A stretch of 64,000 nt of DNA, from assembly GCA_002422605.1 (NCBI GenBank), contig DISW01000023.1, positions 186,001 through 250,000 on the forward strand, written 5' to 3'. Origin of the DNA: Bacteriovoracaceae bacterium UBA6200. GTDB lineage: Bacteria; Bdellovibrionota; Bacteriovoracia; Bacteriovoracales; Bacteriovoracaceae. The position numbers were made by a program, and so were the translations under genes. Of this stretch, positions 44,006-53,579 are shown piece by piece; position 1 is the stretch's first letter; each line of letters starts with the position of its first letter. The notes beneath the pieces were generated by a model, which was given only the letters and a program-made list of their open reading frames with translations, had not been told where the DNA came from and ran no database searches.

Positions 44006-44626
44006 TTAGAAGCGGTAACCCACACCAAGGCCAATGATCCAAGGATCGATATCAACATCGGCAGTTACTTTTGTACCATCGTAAGTTTTAACTTCTACAT
44101 CAGTTGAAAGATACAATTTCTTAACATCGAGGTTAAGGAAGGTATTTTCGGCAATCTCATAGTCTCCGCCAACTTGAAGAGCATAACCAAGACTGTTTTC
44201 ATATTTTACACTTCTCATCTCTCCTGAATCTGCACCATAAAAAATGGTGTAATTAAGACCTGCTCCAAAGTAAGGCTTAAATTTTCCGAACTCATGATGG
44301 TATTGGGCCGTTAAAGTCGGTGGAAGGAGGGAGACGTCTCCGAGATCAATTGAGTCAATGGCCGATTTTTTTACAGATGCCTTATGAGTTGTTGTCGCAA
44401 GAATAAGTTCCAGCGCAAAATTCTTATTAAAGAAGTAAGAGAAATCAATTTCAGGGACTGAATCATTGTTGAGTTTAATATCTCCTTTCACCACAGAAGG
44501 CGTGCCAGATTCGTCCGGCATAACGTTAATTGCTCTCATGCGCACCATCATGTCGCCGGCGAAGGCCGGAAGAGATGAAAGTAATAAGCACCCACTAACC
44601 AATAAATGACTGAACTTTGTCTTCAT
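44006..44626 (-). CDS. ompW: OmpW family outer-membrane protein
   Basis: This 206-residue beta-barrel protein has a signal peptide (about 1-23), the typical early strand MMVRMRAINVMPDESG, internal GDVSLLPPTLTAQYHHEFGKFKPYFGAGLNY and a C-terminal aromatic WIIGLGVGYRF. These are the OmpW features. It forms an eight-stranded barrel with a hydrophobic channel for small molecules in the outer membrane. Divergent from the oxidase operon across 179 bases. Confidence 0.93.
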   Translation of the reverse strand: MKTKFSHLLVSGCLLLSSLPAFAGDMMVRMRAINVMPDESGTPSVVKGDIKLNNDSVPEIDFSYFFNKNFALELILATTTHKASVKKSAIDSIDLGDVSLLPPTLTAQYHHEFGKFKPYFGAGLNYTIFYGADSGEMRSVKYENSLGYALQVGGDYEIAENTFLNLDVKKLYLSTDVEVKTYDGTKVTADVDIDPWIIGLGVGYRF

Positions 44627-44701
44627 AAAAACTCCTTAGTAGACATGCATCGATCTTACTGAAATTTTGGAAGGTCATAATTAGGTGAATCATGAGGAAG
44701 A

Positions 44702-44715
44702 ATGATTTATGTCAA
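44702..44715. promoter_or_regulatory. Possible FNR-like site between ompW and coxB
   Basis: ATGAT-TTAT-GTCAA matches the FNR half-site layout (TTGAT-N4-ATCAA) at 8 of 10 positions. On the ompW strand it also reads TTGACA, a -35 hexamer, so it may just be promoter sequence. Confidence 0.25.
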
Positions 44716-44805
44716 TAGTTTAACTGATCGCATGATTGAAATTTAGAAAGAAAAGAGAACCCAATAAATAGGTCTTATATTAAAAACTTCTGCGGAGTGA
44801 AAAAT

Positions 44806-45771
44806 ATGAGGAAACCTTCAGTAGAGCTTCTATTATTAGGCTTTCTATCTTCTTGTGAAGGTTCCTTTTCTGCACTCAGCCCTGCCGGTGATAAGGCCCA
44901 TACAATCGCCAATATCTTTTGGGTATTGAGCAGTGTGGGGCTGGTCATTTGGCTGATTTTTGTCTCTCTTCAATTTTATATTTATAAAATTCGTCGTGGT
45001 CCCCATGATCAAAAGAAAACCCAACTGCTGGTGATTGGTGGAGGAGTTATCTTTCCGCTCATCCTAATTACTATTTCTATTTATTATACATTGAGACCAC
45101 TTCCTGAACTGGTTGCTCGAGCACCATCAGGAAGTCTTGCTATTAAAGTAAGCGGTTTGCAATGGTGGTGGAGAGTTAATTATTTAATTGATGGAAAGGA
45201 AATTGAACTTGCTAATGAAATTTGGCTTCCCGTAAATGAACCCGTTCAACTTTATCTAGAAAGTGAAGACGTGATTCATTCCTTTTGGGTTCCTTCTTTG
45301 GCAGGGAAAATGGATACCATTCCTGGTCGAAGGACTCATCTCAGTTTTACTCCAACAAAGACTGGTCATTATAGAGGAGTGTGTGCGGAATTCTGCGGAA
45401 CAGGTCACGCTCTGATGCAAATGGATGTGAAGGTCGTTGAGAAGAAAGTGTTTGATGAATGGCTGGAACGACAGAGGACTCCTGCTCTATCGGATGGAAG
45501 CAGGGGAGAAAAGGTTTTCATTACGAATGGGTGCATTGCTTGTCACACTGTCCGGGGTATCAGCGACATCGGAAAGCTTGGACCTGATCTTACCCATGTT
45601 GGAAGCCGCCACCGGATTGCGGGAGGCATACTCTTGAATAATAAAACTTCACTCCGGGATTGGATTGACCACACTGAAATCATCAAGCCTGAAGTCAAAA
45701 TGCCTTCATTTAAAATGTTAACTGACGAAGATAAAAATCATCTTGCAGAATGGTTGGAAGGACTTAAATGA
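44806..45771 (+). CDS. ctaC: Cytochrome c oxidase subunit II with cytochrome c domain
   Basis: This protein of 321 residues carries a lipoprotein-type signal (LSSC near residue 16), two membrane helices, a CuA domain and a C-terminal cytochrome c. The CuA site is CAEFCGTGHALM with an upstream His in VIHSFW; the heme motif is CIACH and an axial Met lies in KMPSFKM. This is a caa3-type subunit II that takes electrons itself. I prefer the ATG at 44806, with GGAG 8 bases upstream, over the GTG at 44797. First gene of the operon. Confidence 0.95.
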   Translation: MRKPSVELLLLGFLSSCEGSFSALSPAGDKAHTIANIFWVLSSVGLVIWLIFVSLQFYIYKIRRGPHDQKKTQLLVIGGGVIFPLILITISIYYTLRPLPELVARAPSGSLAIKVSGLQWWWRVNYLIDGKEIELANEIWLPVNEPVQLYLESEDVIHSFWVPSLAGKMDTIPGRRTHLSFTPTKTGHYRGVCAEFCGTGHALMQMDVKVVEKKVFDEWLERQRTPALSDGSRGEKVFITNGCIACHTVRGISDIGKLGPDLTHVGSRHRIAGGILLNNKTSLRDWIDHTEIIKPEVKMPSFKMLTDEDKNHLAEWLEGLK

Positions 45772-48260
45772 ATGATTCTTTAAAGAGATTAAAGAAAGCA
45801 TGGTTAATCCCTTCCGGCTGGAGGTATTGGTCTGAGGTTAATAACTCTGTTGTCGGATATTGGTATACAGTTACATCACTCATCTTCTTTTTCTTTGCAG
45901 GTATATTAGCTCTTCTCATTAGGGTTCAGTTAGCGGTACCAGAAAATGATTTTTTAACTGCGGATCAGTACAATCAGATCTTCACCATGCATGGTACGGT
46001 CATGATGTTTTTATTCGCTATTCCCATTTTTGAAGCGATATCCATATTACTATTACCTCAAATGTTAGGGGCGAGGGATTTACCTTTTCCTCGTCTATCA
46101 GCATTTGGTTATTGGTGCTTTTTAATCGGAGGAATCTTTGTCTGCGGTTCACTCTTCTTTAACGCCGCTCCTAAGGGCGGTTGGTTTATGTATCCTCCAC
46201 TTACTTCTACCCATGGCCCTGGAATCGGTGCAGACATTTGGCTTTTGGGTTTAACCTTTATTGAGATCGCTTCTATCGCCGCAGCTGTTGAAATCATAGT
46301 AGGAGTTTTAAAATGTCGTTCTCCTGGTATGCGGATTAATCTTATTCCCATTTATGGTTGGTATATTCTGGTTGTGGCGATCATGATTCTTTTCGCTTTC
46401 CCTCCACTTCTTGCAGGAGACATCCTCTTAGAAATGGATCGTGCCTTCAACTGGCCATTTTTTGATGCAAATCGTGGTGGAGATCCACTTCTGTGGCAGC
46501 ATTTGTTTTGGATCTTTGGGCATCCAGAGGTCTATATTATTTTTCTTCCCTCTATAGCTCTTCTGGCCACCATCATTCCCACATTCTCCAGAGTGCATCT
46601 GGTTGGGTATAGTTGGGTAGTTCTCTCTGCTGTTGGAACTGGTTTTTTGAGCTTTGGATTATGGGTCCACCATATGTTCACAACTGGACTTCCTGGAATA
46701 ACCTTAGGGATATTTTCTGCAGCATCTCAGGCCGTGGCCATCCCAACCGGGGTTCAGCTCTTTTGCTTCCTCGCGACTTTACTGATAGGGCACGTGGTAA
46801 AATCTGTTCCCATGCTTTTCGCCCTAGGAGGGATGGCAACGTTTGTCATTGGAGGTCTCACAGGAGTTATGTTGGCGATAGCTCCGTTTGATTTTCAGGC
46901 CCATGATTCTTTTTTTGTGGTGGGACATCTCCATTACGTTTTAATCGGTGGAAGTATTTTTCCAATTCTTGCGGCCGTCTATTATTATGCACCTCTGATT
47001 TGGGGTTATAAACTTTCCGATAAATTAGGGAAGCTATGTTTCTGGCTGGTGCTGATTGGATTTAATGTCACTTTCTTTCCAATGCACCTTAGCGGGCTCC
47101 TGGGAATGCCGAGAAGGGTTTTTACCTACTCCGATGAAATGGGCGTTAGTTCCCTCAATTTGATTTCGACCATCGGCTCTTTTACTCTGGCCTTAGGGTT
47201 TCTTGTCTTTTTATGGGATCTATTTCGTCCGGCAAATAAGAAGAAGCCACGTGAAGATAATCCCTGGAAGGCCGGAACAATAGAATGGCTCACCGGTAGC
47301 CAGGATCAAACAGTAGGAATCAGATCCATACCTATTGTGAAGACCCGCTATCCGCTCTGGGATCAGCCTCATTTTTTACAAGATGTATCAGAGGGAAAAT
47401 TTTATTTACCTGATGCGCTGGAAGAAAAAAGAGAAACACTTGTAACGAGTACTCTGGATGCAAAGCTGGTCCAATGCCTAAGAGTACCGGGTCCGACTTT
47501 CATTACTCTCTATAGCGCTTTATTCTCTGGCGGCTTTTTTATTTTTGCCACTTACCACTGGTGGACGGCAACACTCATTAGCGGTTTGGGTGCCGTAATT
47601 TGTATCACTTATTGGTGTTGGAGCGGCACGGCCTGGATTCCTGAGAAGGAGAAGAAGGATATCGGACTGGGAGTGGAATTACCTCTCTATAAATCGGGAC
47701 CTCTCGCAGTAGGGTGGTGGGCGATGTTCATTACTATGCTTGCCGATATTACTGCTTTCATTTCTTTAATCTTCGGATACTTTTTCTATTGGACTATCAA
47801 TGAAAATTTTCTTCAACCTCATACTGGCCCAGGATTCTTCTGGCCAATGGTGGGAGGGATTCTCATCCTTATTTCTACAGGGCTTACGTATTTCGGAAAA
47901 TCTCTCAATAATAAAAATAAAACCTTCTCCTTTTATTTGATTTTAATATTGAGTGCCCTCACTTCGTCAGGTGGGGCCTATGCCTTCATCATGGGCCCCT
48001 TAGTATATAAAATGTCTCCCACCTCTCATGTCTATCCTGCAATCGTATGGGTTCTGGTAGGATGGACGGCCTTACATGCCGTTCTCGGCTCCTATATGCA
48101 GCTGTATTGTATCGCCCGGAGAGTAGGTGGGAAGATGACGGCTAGATATGATGCCGACATTTGCAATGTTTCCTTGTACACATGCTTTCTCGCCTTAACC
48201 GCCATTTTGACAGCTCTGGTTGTTGGTGGTTTTCCTCTTTTTGCTCAAGGTACATTATGA
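45768..48260 (+). CDS. ctaD: Cytochrome c oxidase subunit I-III fusion
   Basis: This 830-residue protein joins subunit I (about residues 1-560) and subunit III (about 590-830). Subunit I has the heme a ligand in FTMHGTVMMF, the CuB His-Tyr region FGHPEVYI with Glu, the pair VHHMFTTG, and GHLHYVLIGG for the heme ligands. The K-channel lysine position reads VAIPTGVQLF, so Gln replaces Lys. It reduces O2 to water and pumps protons. It overlaps subunit II by 4 bases. The fused form is known in many caa3 operons. Confidence 0.95.
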   Translation: MNDSLKRLKKAWLIPSGWRYWSEVNNSVVGYWYTVTSLIFFFFAGILALLIRVQLAVPENDFLTADQYNQIFTMHGTVMMFLFAIPIFEAISILLLPQMLGARDLPFPRLSAFGYWCFLIGGIFVCGSLFFNAAPKGGWFMYPPLTSTHGPGIGADIWLLGLTFIEIASIAAAVEIIVGVLKCRSPGMRINLIPIYGWYILVVAIMILFAFPPLLAGDILLEMDRAFNWPFFDANRGGDPLLWQHLFWIFGHPEVYIIFLPSIALLATIIPTFSRVHLVGYSWVVLSAVGTGFLSFGLWVHHMFTTGLPGITLGIFSAASQAVAIPTGVQLFCFLATLLIGHVVKSVPMLFALGGMATFVIGGLTGVMLAIAPFDFQAHDSFFVVGHLHYVLIGGSIFPILAAVYYYAPLIWGYKLSDKLGKLCFWLVLIGFNVTFFPMHLSGLLGMPRRVFTYSDEMGVSSLNLISTIGSFTLALGFLVFLWDLFRPANKKKPREDNPWKAGTIEWLTGSQDQTVGIRSIPIVKTRYPLWDQPHFLQDVSEGKFYLPDALEEKRETLVTSTLDAKLVQCLRVPGPTFITLYSALFSGGFFIFATYHWWTATLISGLGAVICITYWCWSGTAWIPEKEKKDIGLGVELPLYKSGPLAVGWWAMFITMLADITAFISLIFGYFFYWTINENFLQPHTGPGFFWPMVGGILILISTGLTYFGKSLNNKNKTFSFYLILILSALTSSGGAYAFIMGPLVYKMSPTSHVYPAIVWVLVGWTALHAVLGSYMQLYCIARRVGGKMTARYDADICNVSLYTCFLALTAILTALVVGGFPLFAQGTL

Positions 48261-48616
48261 ATCATAAGCATTCATTATGGAGACTGGGGCTTTCGCCGGC
48301 CATTTGGGGAATCCATTTTCTCTTGTGTTATATTGCTGTGGCCCTTTGGTGTGCGAAGTTCCCATGGATTGATTTACAAAATATTCGACTTTTAGTTTTC
48401 GCTTTCACTTTGCTTGCTTCGTTAATTGTTGGTTGGGGAGTTGTAAGCGGTCTTTTTAGGCATAGGGAGGGAGAAGGAGGACTTCCTCATGATGATGATA
48501 GTCTGGAAGATAGAGAACGTTTTTTGGGGTTCACAAGATTCCTCATTTCCGCTTTAAGTCTGGTCGCCATTCTCTATACCAGTTACGCCATTTTTATCTT
48601 CAGGAGCTGTGAATGA
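48257..48616 (+). CDS. Small membrane protein of the caa3 operon
   Basis: This 119-residue protein has three membrane helices (about 14-32, 42-64, 95-115) and a charged loop with HREGEGGLPHDDDSLEDRER. It starts in the subunit I-III stop codon (ATGA). I do not recognise it beyond its repeated association, as far as I recall, with caa3 oxidase genes. It may be an extra small subunit or an assembly factor. The in-frame stretch upstream of 48257 is read in another frame of the subunit gene and is not used. Confidence 0.7.
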   Translation: MNHKHSLWRLGLSPAIWGIHFLLCYIAVALWCAKFPWIDLQNIRLLVFAFTLLASLIVGWGVVSGLFRHREGEGGLPHDDDSLEDRERFLGFTRFLISALSLVAILYTSYAIFIFRSCE

Positions 48617-49200
48617 AAATGAATAAGTTTTTCATTCTTGGCACTCTTATACTCATTCTTACATGGGGAGGGCCTCTACCCAGGTTATCCTCCTCGGTAT
48701 TTTATGCCCACATGCTCATGCATATGCTGGTAGTAGCGGTGGCGGCTCCCCTTATTGCATTAGGACTTCCTCCGATAAAAAAAGATTCTCTTCTGACAGC
48801 TCCTATACCTGCTTCTATGGTAGAACTCATCGTTGTGTGGGGGTGGCATGCTCCATGGCTTCATCATCTGGCCCGCCATCAGATGGCAGGGTTTATTCTG
48901 GAACAAACGATGTTTATCCTTTGTGGAGTGTGGGTTTGGTATTCATCGCTCATTAATAAGGCTCAGGGTGTAATCGGACTTCTTTTAACGTCCATGCATA
49001 TGACTTTTCTCGGTGCCCTCGTTTCATTATCTCCCCGGCCACTTTATCAACATCATGGCCCCGGAACGATCAGTCTTCTTCTTGACCAACAAATAGGCGG
49101 ATCGATCATGCTTATCATTGGAGGTCTATCCTACTTGGGCGGGGGTGTTTGGTTAACTCTCAAAATATTGAAGGAACGTCCTTATGAAAAAATGGGTTAA
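48613..49200 (+). CDS. ctaG: Cytochrome c oxidase assembly protein CtaG (caa3 type)
   Basis: This 195-residue membrane protein has five or so helices and the caa3_CtaG pattern: FYAHMLMHMLVVAVAAPLIALGLP with clustered His and Met, VVWGWHAPWLHHLAR, and SMHMTFLGALVSLS. His and Met clusters are thought to handle copper for CuB. Overlaps its neighbours by 4 and 17 bases. Confidence 0.9.
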   Translation: MKMNKFFILGTLILILTWGGPLPRLSSSVFYAHMLMHMLVVAVAAPLIALGLPPIKKDSLLTAPIPASMVELIVVWGWHAPWLHHLARHQMAGFILEQTMFILCGVWVWYSSLINKAQGVIGLLLTSMHMTFLGALVSLSPRPLYQHHGPGTISLLLDQQIGGSIMLIIGGLSYLGGGVWLTLKILKERPYEKMG

Positions 49201-50227
49201 ACCCATCATTGTTTTTTTGCTGATAAGTGGAGTGATCGGAGGACTTACCATGGTCTCCGGTATCGTTCCTATTGGCGCCAGTGGAGGGCATTGGCCGATT
49301 ACTGAATGGATTCTTTCTTTCTCTATGGAACGTTCAATAAAAACCCGGTCAATTATGCTTGAGTCTCCCGATTTAAATGACCCCGCTATGATTCAGCGAG
49401 GGGCCGGCCACTATGAAATTGGGTGCCGTCATTGTCATGGAACGATTGATAAGACTAACTTCTTGGGGACTAAATCAACTCCAGAAGCTCCACTTCTTTC
49501 AGAAGAAATCCCTCATTGGAAGGCACGGGAGCTTTTCAAGATTGTAAAACACGGAGTTAAATTTACAGGAATGCCGGCCTGGCCTTCACTGGAAAGAGAA
49601 GACGAAATCTGGGATGTCGTGGCTTTTCTTCTTCATTTTAAGAAAATCAATGATGATGATTATCACGACATTATTGGAACGAAGGATATCATTGATCCCT
49701 TTATTAAAAAGTGTTCCATTTGCCATGGTTCTGATGGCAATGGCAGGTTAGACGGTGCTTTCCCAAAACTATCGGGTCAGAACGAAGTTTATCTCGAGTC
49801 CTCTCTTCATTCTTATAAAAAGGGTGAACGAAACTCCGGAACGATGGAACTCGTCGCTCATTCATTGGAAAAAGAAAGTATCAGAGAGTTAGCGCGCTAC
49901 TTTAGCAAACAACCAAGAACTCACACTAAATCAAATGCGCCCCTGGAGAGTATTGAGCGGGGAAGAAAAATTGCCGAAGAAGGAATTAAGCCGCAACATG
50001 TGGCCGCTTGTATTTCCTGTCATGGATCAACGAATCCTCATTTTCCTGATCTTCGCGGACAACCAGCAGGATATCTCAGAACTCAACTTAAACTTTTTAT
50101 GGAAGAGAAAAGAGGGGGGAGTGCATATAAAATACTGATGGAGAAAGCTGTTATGAAACTTTCTCCATCGCAAATCGAGGATGTCTCGAACTATTATGAA
50201 TCGTTGGTTTTTAAGAAAAAGAACTAA
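49184..50227 (+). CDS. Tri-heme c-type cytochrome
   Basis: This 347-residue protein has an N-terminal membrane anchor (about 8-25) and three cytochrome c domains with CRHCH (about residue 83), CSICH (about 178) and CISCH (about 282). Axial Met candidates are in FTGMPAWPSL, SGTMELVAH and around AVMKLSPSQ. It may collect electrons for the caa3 oxidase. It overlaps ctaG by 17 bases and ends the operon. Confidence 0.9.
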   Translation: MKKWVKPIIVFLLISGVIGGLTMVSGIVPIGASGGHWPITEWILSFSMERSIKTRSIMLESPDLNDPAMIQRGAGHYEIGCRHCHGTIDKTNFLGTKSTPEAPLLSEEIPHWKARELFKIVKHGVKFTGMPAWPSLEREDEIWDVVAFLLHFKKINDDDYHDIIGTKDIIDPFIKKCSICHGSDGNGRLDGAFPKLSGQNEVYLESSLHSYKKGERNSGTMELVAHSLEKESIRELARYFSKQPRTHTKSNAPLESIERGRKIAEEGIKPQHVAACISCHGSTNPHFPDLRGQPAGYLRTQLKLFMEEKRGGSAYKILMEKAVMKLSPSQIEDVSNYYESLVFKKKN

Positions 50228-50396
50228 GCCTAGGCCATGACTTTAACCGGACGGAACTCACTCCACATGCTTTCATCGACTTTGCCCGCCGGGGGACATT
50301 TGAACAAAGTTCACATCTTTCTTGTGCGCGAAAAAAATAAAGCCTAGCATGTTAACGGCGTTTGTTAAGGAACACCTGCTGTGATAGGCTAATTAA

Positions 50397-51701
50397 ATGG
50401 AAAATACAAATACACAGACTTGGGATGGAATGGGCCTTTCAGCTGAAATGCTGGAACTCATTAAAGATGCCAATTTCAAAACGCCTACTCAAGTTCAAGC
50501 TCAATCAATCCCTCTTATCTTGCAAGGATTTGATGTCCTGGCCTCCTCTCAAACCGGTAGCGGTAAGACGGCAAGTTTCGCTCTTCCGGCAATAGAACGA
50601 TTTAAAAATAAGAATGGGACTTATATCCTGGCCTTATCACCTACAAGAGAAATTGCTCAGCAAACCGGAGCCGTTTTTGAAGCCTTTGCTAAACCATTTG
50701 GAATGACTGTTGCGGTCTGTATTGGTGGCGCTTCAATTCCTCAGGAAAAAGAAGCCCTCTCTGCTTCTCCTCATATCATTGTTGCCACTCCTGGACGCCT
50801 TTGTGATCATCTTGAGCGCGGAAATGTTTGGTTGGATTTCATCGAGTGTTTAATCTTCGACGAAGCCGACAGAATGCTCGAGATGGGCTTCGCAAAGCAG
50901 ATCGATACGATCACTGAACAAATACCTAAAGAGCGACAAACGCTCATGTTCTCCGCTACATTCTCTCCGGTAGTTGAAAAACTTGCCATTAAGGCCATGC
51001 GAGATCCAAAACACGTGGTGATTAAGAGAACTGCTGAGTCTGCGCCTAAAATCGATCAAAGAATTTATTGGATACCTGAAGAGAAGAAACTAAACACCCT
51101 TCTCAAAATTCTTAGATATGAAGACGGAACCATGTTTGTTTTCGTGAAGGCCAAAGAGCGTGCCTATCAAGTTTGGCGCTCGCTTCAGAATGCTGGTTTC
51201 GAGAGTGCGACTTATATTCACTCAGATCTTCCGCAGGATGCTCGGGAACTTGCTGTTAGTGAATTCAAGGCCGGAAAGTACAGAGTTATTGTTGCCACCG
51301 ACGTTATGGGGAGAGGTATTGATGTAGATGATGTGGCCCATGTGGTGAACTATGATGTTCCTCGTGAACCAGCAGATTATGTCCACCGAATTGGACGTAC
51401 AGGAAGAAGAGGACTGACGGGAAGCGCCAGCACTTTTGCCATTCCCGGTAAAGATGATCGCTCTATCGCGGCCATTGCTAAACTTCGGGGGGTAGCAGTT
51501 CCAAAACCTGAAGATCGTCCTCAAAGAGAGAAATCACCAAGAGTTCAGCGTGAGAAAACTCCTCGTGAAAGAAGACCTGGGGATCAACCAAGGCCAAAAG
51601 CGGTGGAGAAGAGTCAACCAGTCAAAGCAACCCCGGTTACTCAAGTGCCTAAGCCTAAGAGTTTTATTGAAAAGTTCCTTTCTTTATTCAAGAAATCATA
51701 A
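50397..51701 (+). CDS. DEAD-box RNA helicase (RhlE-like)
   Basis: This 434-residue helicase has the Q motif (FKTPTQVQAQSIP), motif I ASSQTGSGKT, PTREIAQQ, TPGRL, DEAD, SAT and HRIGRTGRRG. The C-terminal tail after about residue 360 is basic and Pro/Arg-rich. It unwinds RNA in ribosome assembly or cold adaptation in relatives. A 169-base upstream leader has no other gene; it includes a TGAACAAAGTTCA repeat near 50302. Confidence 0.95.
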   Translation: MENTNTQTWDGMGLSAEMLELIKDANFKTPTQVQAQSIPLILQGFDVLASSQTGSGKTASFALPAIERFKNKNGTYILALSPTREIAQQTGAVFEAFAKPFGMTVAVCIGGASIPQEKEALSASPHIIVATPGRLCDHLERGNVWLDFIECLIFDEADRMLEMGFAKQIDTITEQIPKERQTLMFSATFSPVVEKLAIKAMRDPKHVVIKRTAESAPKIDQRIYWIPEEKKLNTLLKILRYEDGTMFVFVKAKERAYQVWRSLQNAGFESATYIHSDLPQDARELAVSEFKAGKYRVIVATDVMGRGIDVDDVAHVVNYDVPREPADYVHRIGRTGRRGLTGSASTFAIPGKDDRSIAAIAKLRGVAVPKPEDRPQREKSPRVQREKTPRERRPGDQPRPKAVEKSQPVKATPVTQVPKPKSFIEKFLSLFKKS

Positions 51702-51706
51702 AAATG

Positions 51707-51724
51707 GGTCCTCTTTTGAGGACC
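51707..51724 (+). terminator. Hairpin after the helicase gene
   Basis: GGTCCTC and GAGGACC form a 7-bp stem around a TTTT loop, a few bases after the stop. T-run is weak. Confidence 0.45.
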
Positions 51725-51875
51725 TGCTTGTGCGGATATTCCGACGATCCTTTACCACATTTAAAAATATTAATCTATAAAAGCTTTAATGATATGCATT
51801 GGCCTTCTCAGGCCAAATATTGTATTAATGAGGCATTTATTTTTCTTAAGAATAGTTTTTCAAGGAATAGTGATC

Positions 51876-53450
51876 ATGCGCCAGGTTTTCTGGAAATCTG
51901 CTCTAACTTTATTGTTATTTCACATTGTTTCTTTTTTTATTTTCCCATGGAGTATTCTCTTACTACTTGTGACTGTCCCATTATTCCTATTGGGCCTTCA
52001 CGATATGAAACAGAAATCCCATGCTATTTTGAGGAACTTTCCTGTCTTGGGTCACTTCCGCTATATGCTGGAAAAGATTCGCCCCGAGATTAACCAGTAT
52101 TTTATTGAATCGAATACGGACGGAGTACCTTTCTCAAGAGAAGAGCGTTCATTGGTTTATCAGCGTGCTAAAAAAGTAACTGATACTTTGCCGTTTGGTA
52201 CTCAGAGAAACGTATATGAAGTGGGACATGAATATGTAGTTCATTCAATGATTCCCACTCACTATGATCCAAAAAATCTTCGTACAATGGTTGGTGGTAA
52301 AGATTGTAAAAAACCATACGATGCCTCTATCTTTAATATTTCGGCCATGAGTTACGGCTCCCTTAGTAAGAATGCCATTCTTGCTTTGAATGGTGGCTCT
52401 AAAGATGCAGGCTTCGCTCACAATACTGGCGAAGGCGGGATCTCTCCTTATCATTTGGAACATGGTGGAGATCTTATCTGGCAGATCGGTACTGGTTATT
52501 TTGGTTGCCGTGATGAAGAAGGTCGTTTCAGTGAAACGCTCTTTGCTGAAAAAGCTGCCTTTGAATCAGTTAAGATGATCGAGATCAAACTCTCTCAAGG
52601 TGCTAAACCAGGTCATGGTGGTATCCTTCCGAAAGAAAAACTAACCAAGGAAATTTCAAAAATCCGGAACGTACCAATGGGCCGGGATGTTATTTCTCCT
52701 CCTGGGCATTCAGCTTTTTCAACTCCGCGAGAGCTTTGTTTATTCATTAAAAAACTTCGTGATTTGTCTGGCGGTAAGCCTGTCGGTCTTAAACTTTGTA
52801 TTGGCCGTGAGTCTGAATTCATAGGTCTTTGCAAGGCGATGATTGAAACAAACATCACTCCGGACTTTATTGCTGTAGATGGATCTGAAGGCGGTACAGG
52901 TGCTGCCCCTCTGGAATTTTCAAACTCAATGGGGATGCCGGGACAAGACGCTATTATCTTCGTTATTAATACTCTTCGCGGTTTTAATCTTAAAAATGAA
53001 ATCAGGGTTATTGCCACAGGTAAACTGACTTCGGCCTTTGGACTTATCCGCAACCTATGTTTAGGTGTGGACATTTGTTATGCCGGACGTTCTTTCCTTC
53101 TGGCCCTTGGATGTATCCAGGCCCTTCGTTGTAACACTAACGATTGTCCGACAGGTGTTGCGACTCAGGATCCTAATCTCGTCGCCGGTCTGGATGTAAA
53201 AAATAAGAGAAATAGAGTTAAAAACTTTCATCAACAGACGATGAAAGGTGTGTCAGAAATGTTGGGTGCTATGGGAGTAAAAAATCATCAATCTCTTAGC
53301 CCGCATTATCTTAAGAGACGTGTCTCTCAGTTTGAAGTTCAAAGCATGAGTGAGCTTGTTAACTGGGTAGAAGATGGATCCTACATTAAGGGAATCATTC
53401 CTCCGCGCTGGCAGCGGGAATTCGAACTCGCCTCGACTGATAAATTTTAG
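51876..53450 (+). CDS. FMN-binding glutamate-synthase family protein
   Basis: This protein of 524 residues has one or two N-terminal membrane helices and a large FMN barrel like the central domain of glutamate synthase (GEGGISPYHLEHGGDLIWQIGTGYFG, PGHGGILP, GSEGGTGAAP, LGCIQALRCNTNDCPTGVATQDP). The Cys trio of a 3Fe-4S cluster is partly present (CIQALRC, DCPTG). It lacks the amidotransferase part, so it is a stand-alone relative whose substrate is not fixed. ATG at 51876 is chosen for AAGGA upstream. Confidence 0.88.
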   Translation: MRQVFWKSALTLLLFHIVSFFIFPWSILLLLVTVPLFLLGLHDMKQKSHAILRNFPVLGHFRYMLEKIRPEINQYFIESNTDGVPFSREERSLVYQRAKKVTDTLPFGTQRNVYEVGHEYVVHSMIPTHYDPKNLRTMVGGKDCKKPYDASIFNISAMSYGSLSKNAILALNGGSKDAGFAHNTGEGGISPYHLEHGGDLIWQIGTGYFGCRDEEGRFSETLFAEKAAFESVKMIEIKLSQGAKPGHGGILPKEKLTKEISKIRNVPMGRDVISPPGHSAFSTPRELCLFIKKLRDLSGGKPVGLKLCIGRESEFIGLCKAMIETNITPDFIAVDGSEGGTGAAPLEFSNSMGMPGQDAIIFVINTLRGFNLKNEIRVIATGKLTSAFGLIRNLCLGVDICYAGRSFLLALGCIQALRCNTNDCPTGVATQDPNLVAGLDVKNKRNRVKNFHQQTMKGVSEMLGAMGVKNHQSLSPHYLKRRVSQFEVQSMSELVNWVEDGSYIKGIIPPRWQREFELASTDKF

Positions 53451-53454
53451 TATG

Positions 53455-53482
53455 AAGCCCCGGGAAACCGGGGCTTTTTTTT
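53455..53482 (+). terminator. Strong Rho-independent terminator
   Basis: AAGCCCCGG and CCGGGGCTT around a GAAA loop, followed by TTTTTT. It ends the FMN-protein gene. Confidence 0.9.
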
Positions 53483-53579
53483 GACTCAGTCATGAATGGG
53501 ACTGGCACACCGGCCTTGACTTAGTTTTATGCATTACCTTAGCGTAACTTCACTATGTCCCTCAGACAAAGGTGAGATT

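Noticed and set aside
48161..48256. Longer start for the small membrane protein of the oxidase operon
   Set aside because: It would overlap the subunit I-III gene by nearly 100 bases in another frame; the ATG at 48257 in the ATGA overlap is the natural start.
52613..53074. 153-residue open frame on the minus strand
   Set aside because: It is antisense to the FMN protein's conserved core and shows no family features or ribosome-binding site.
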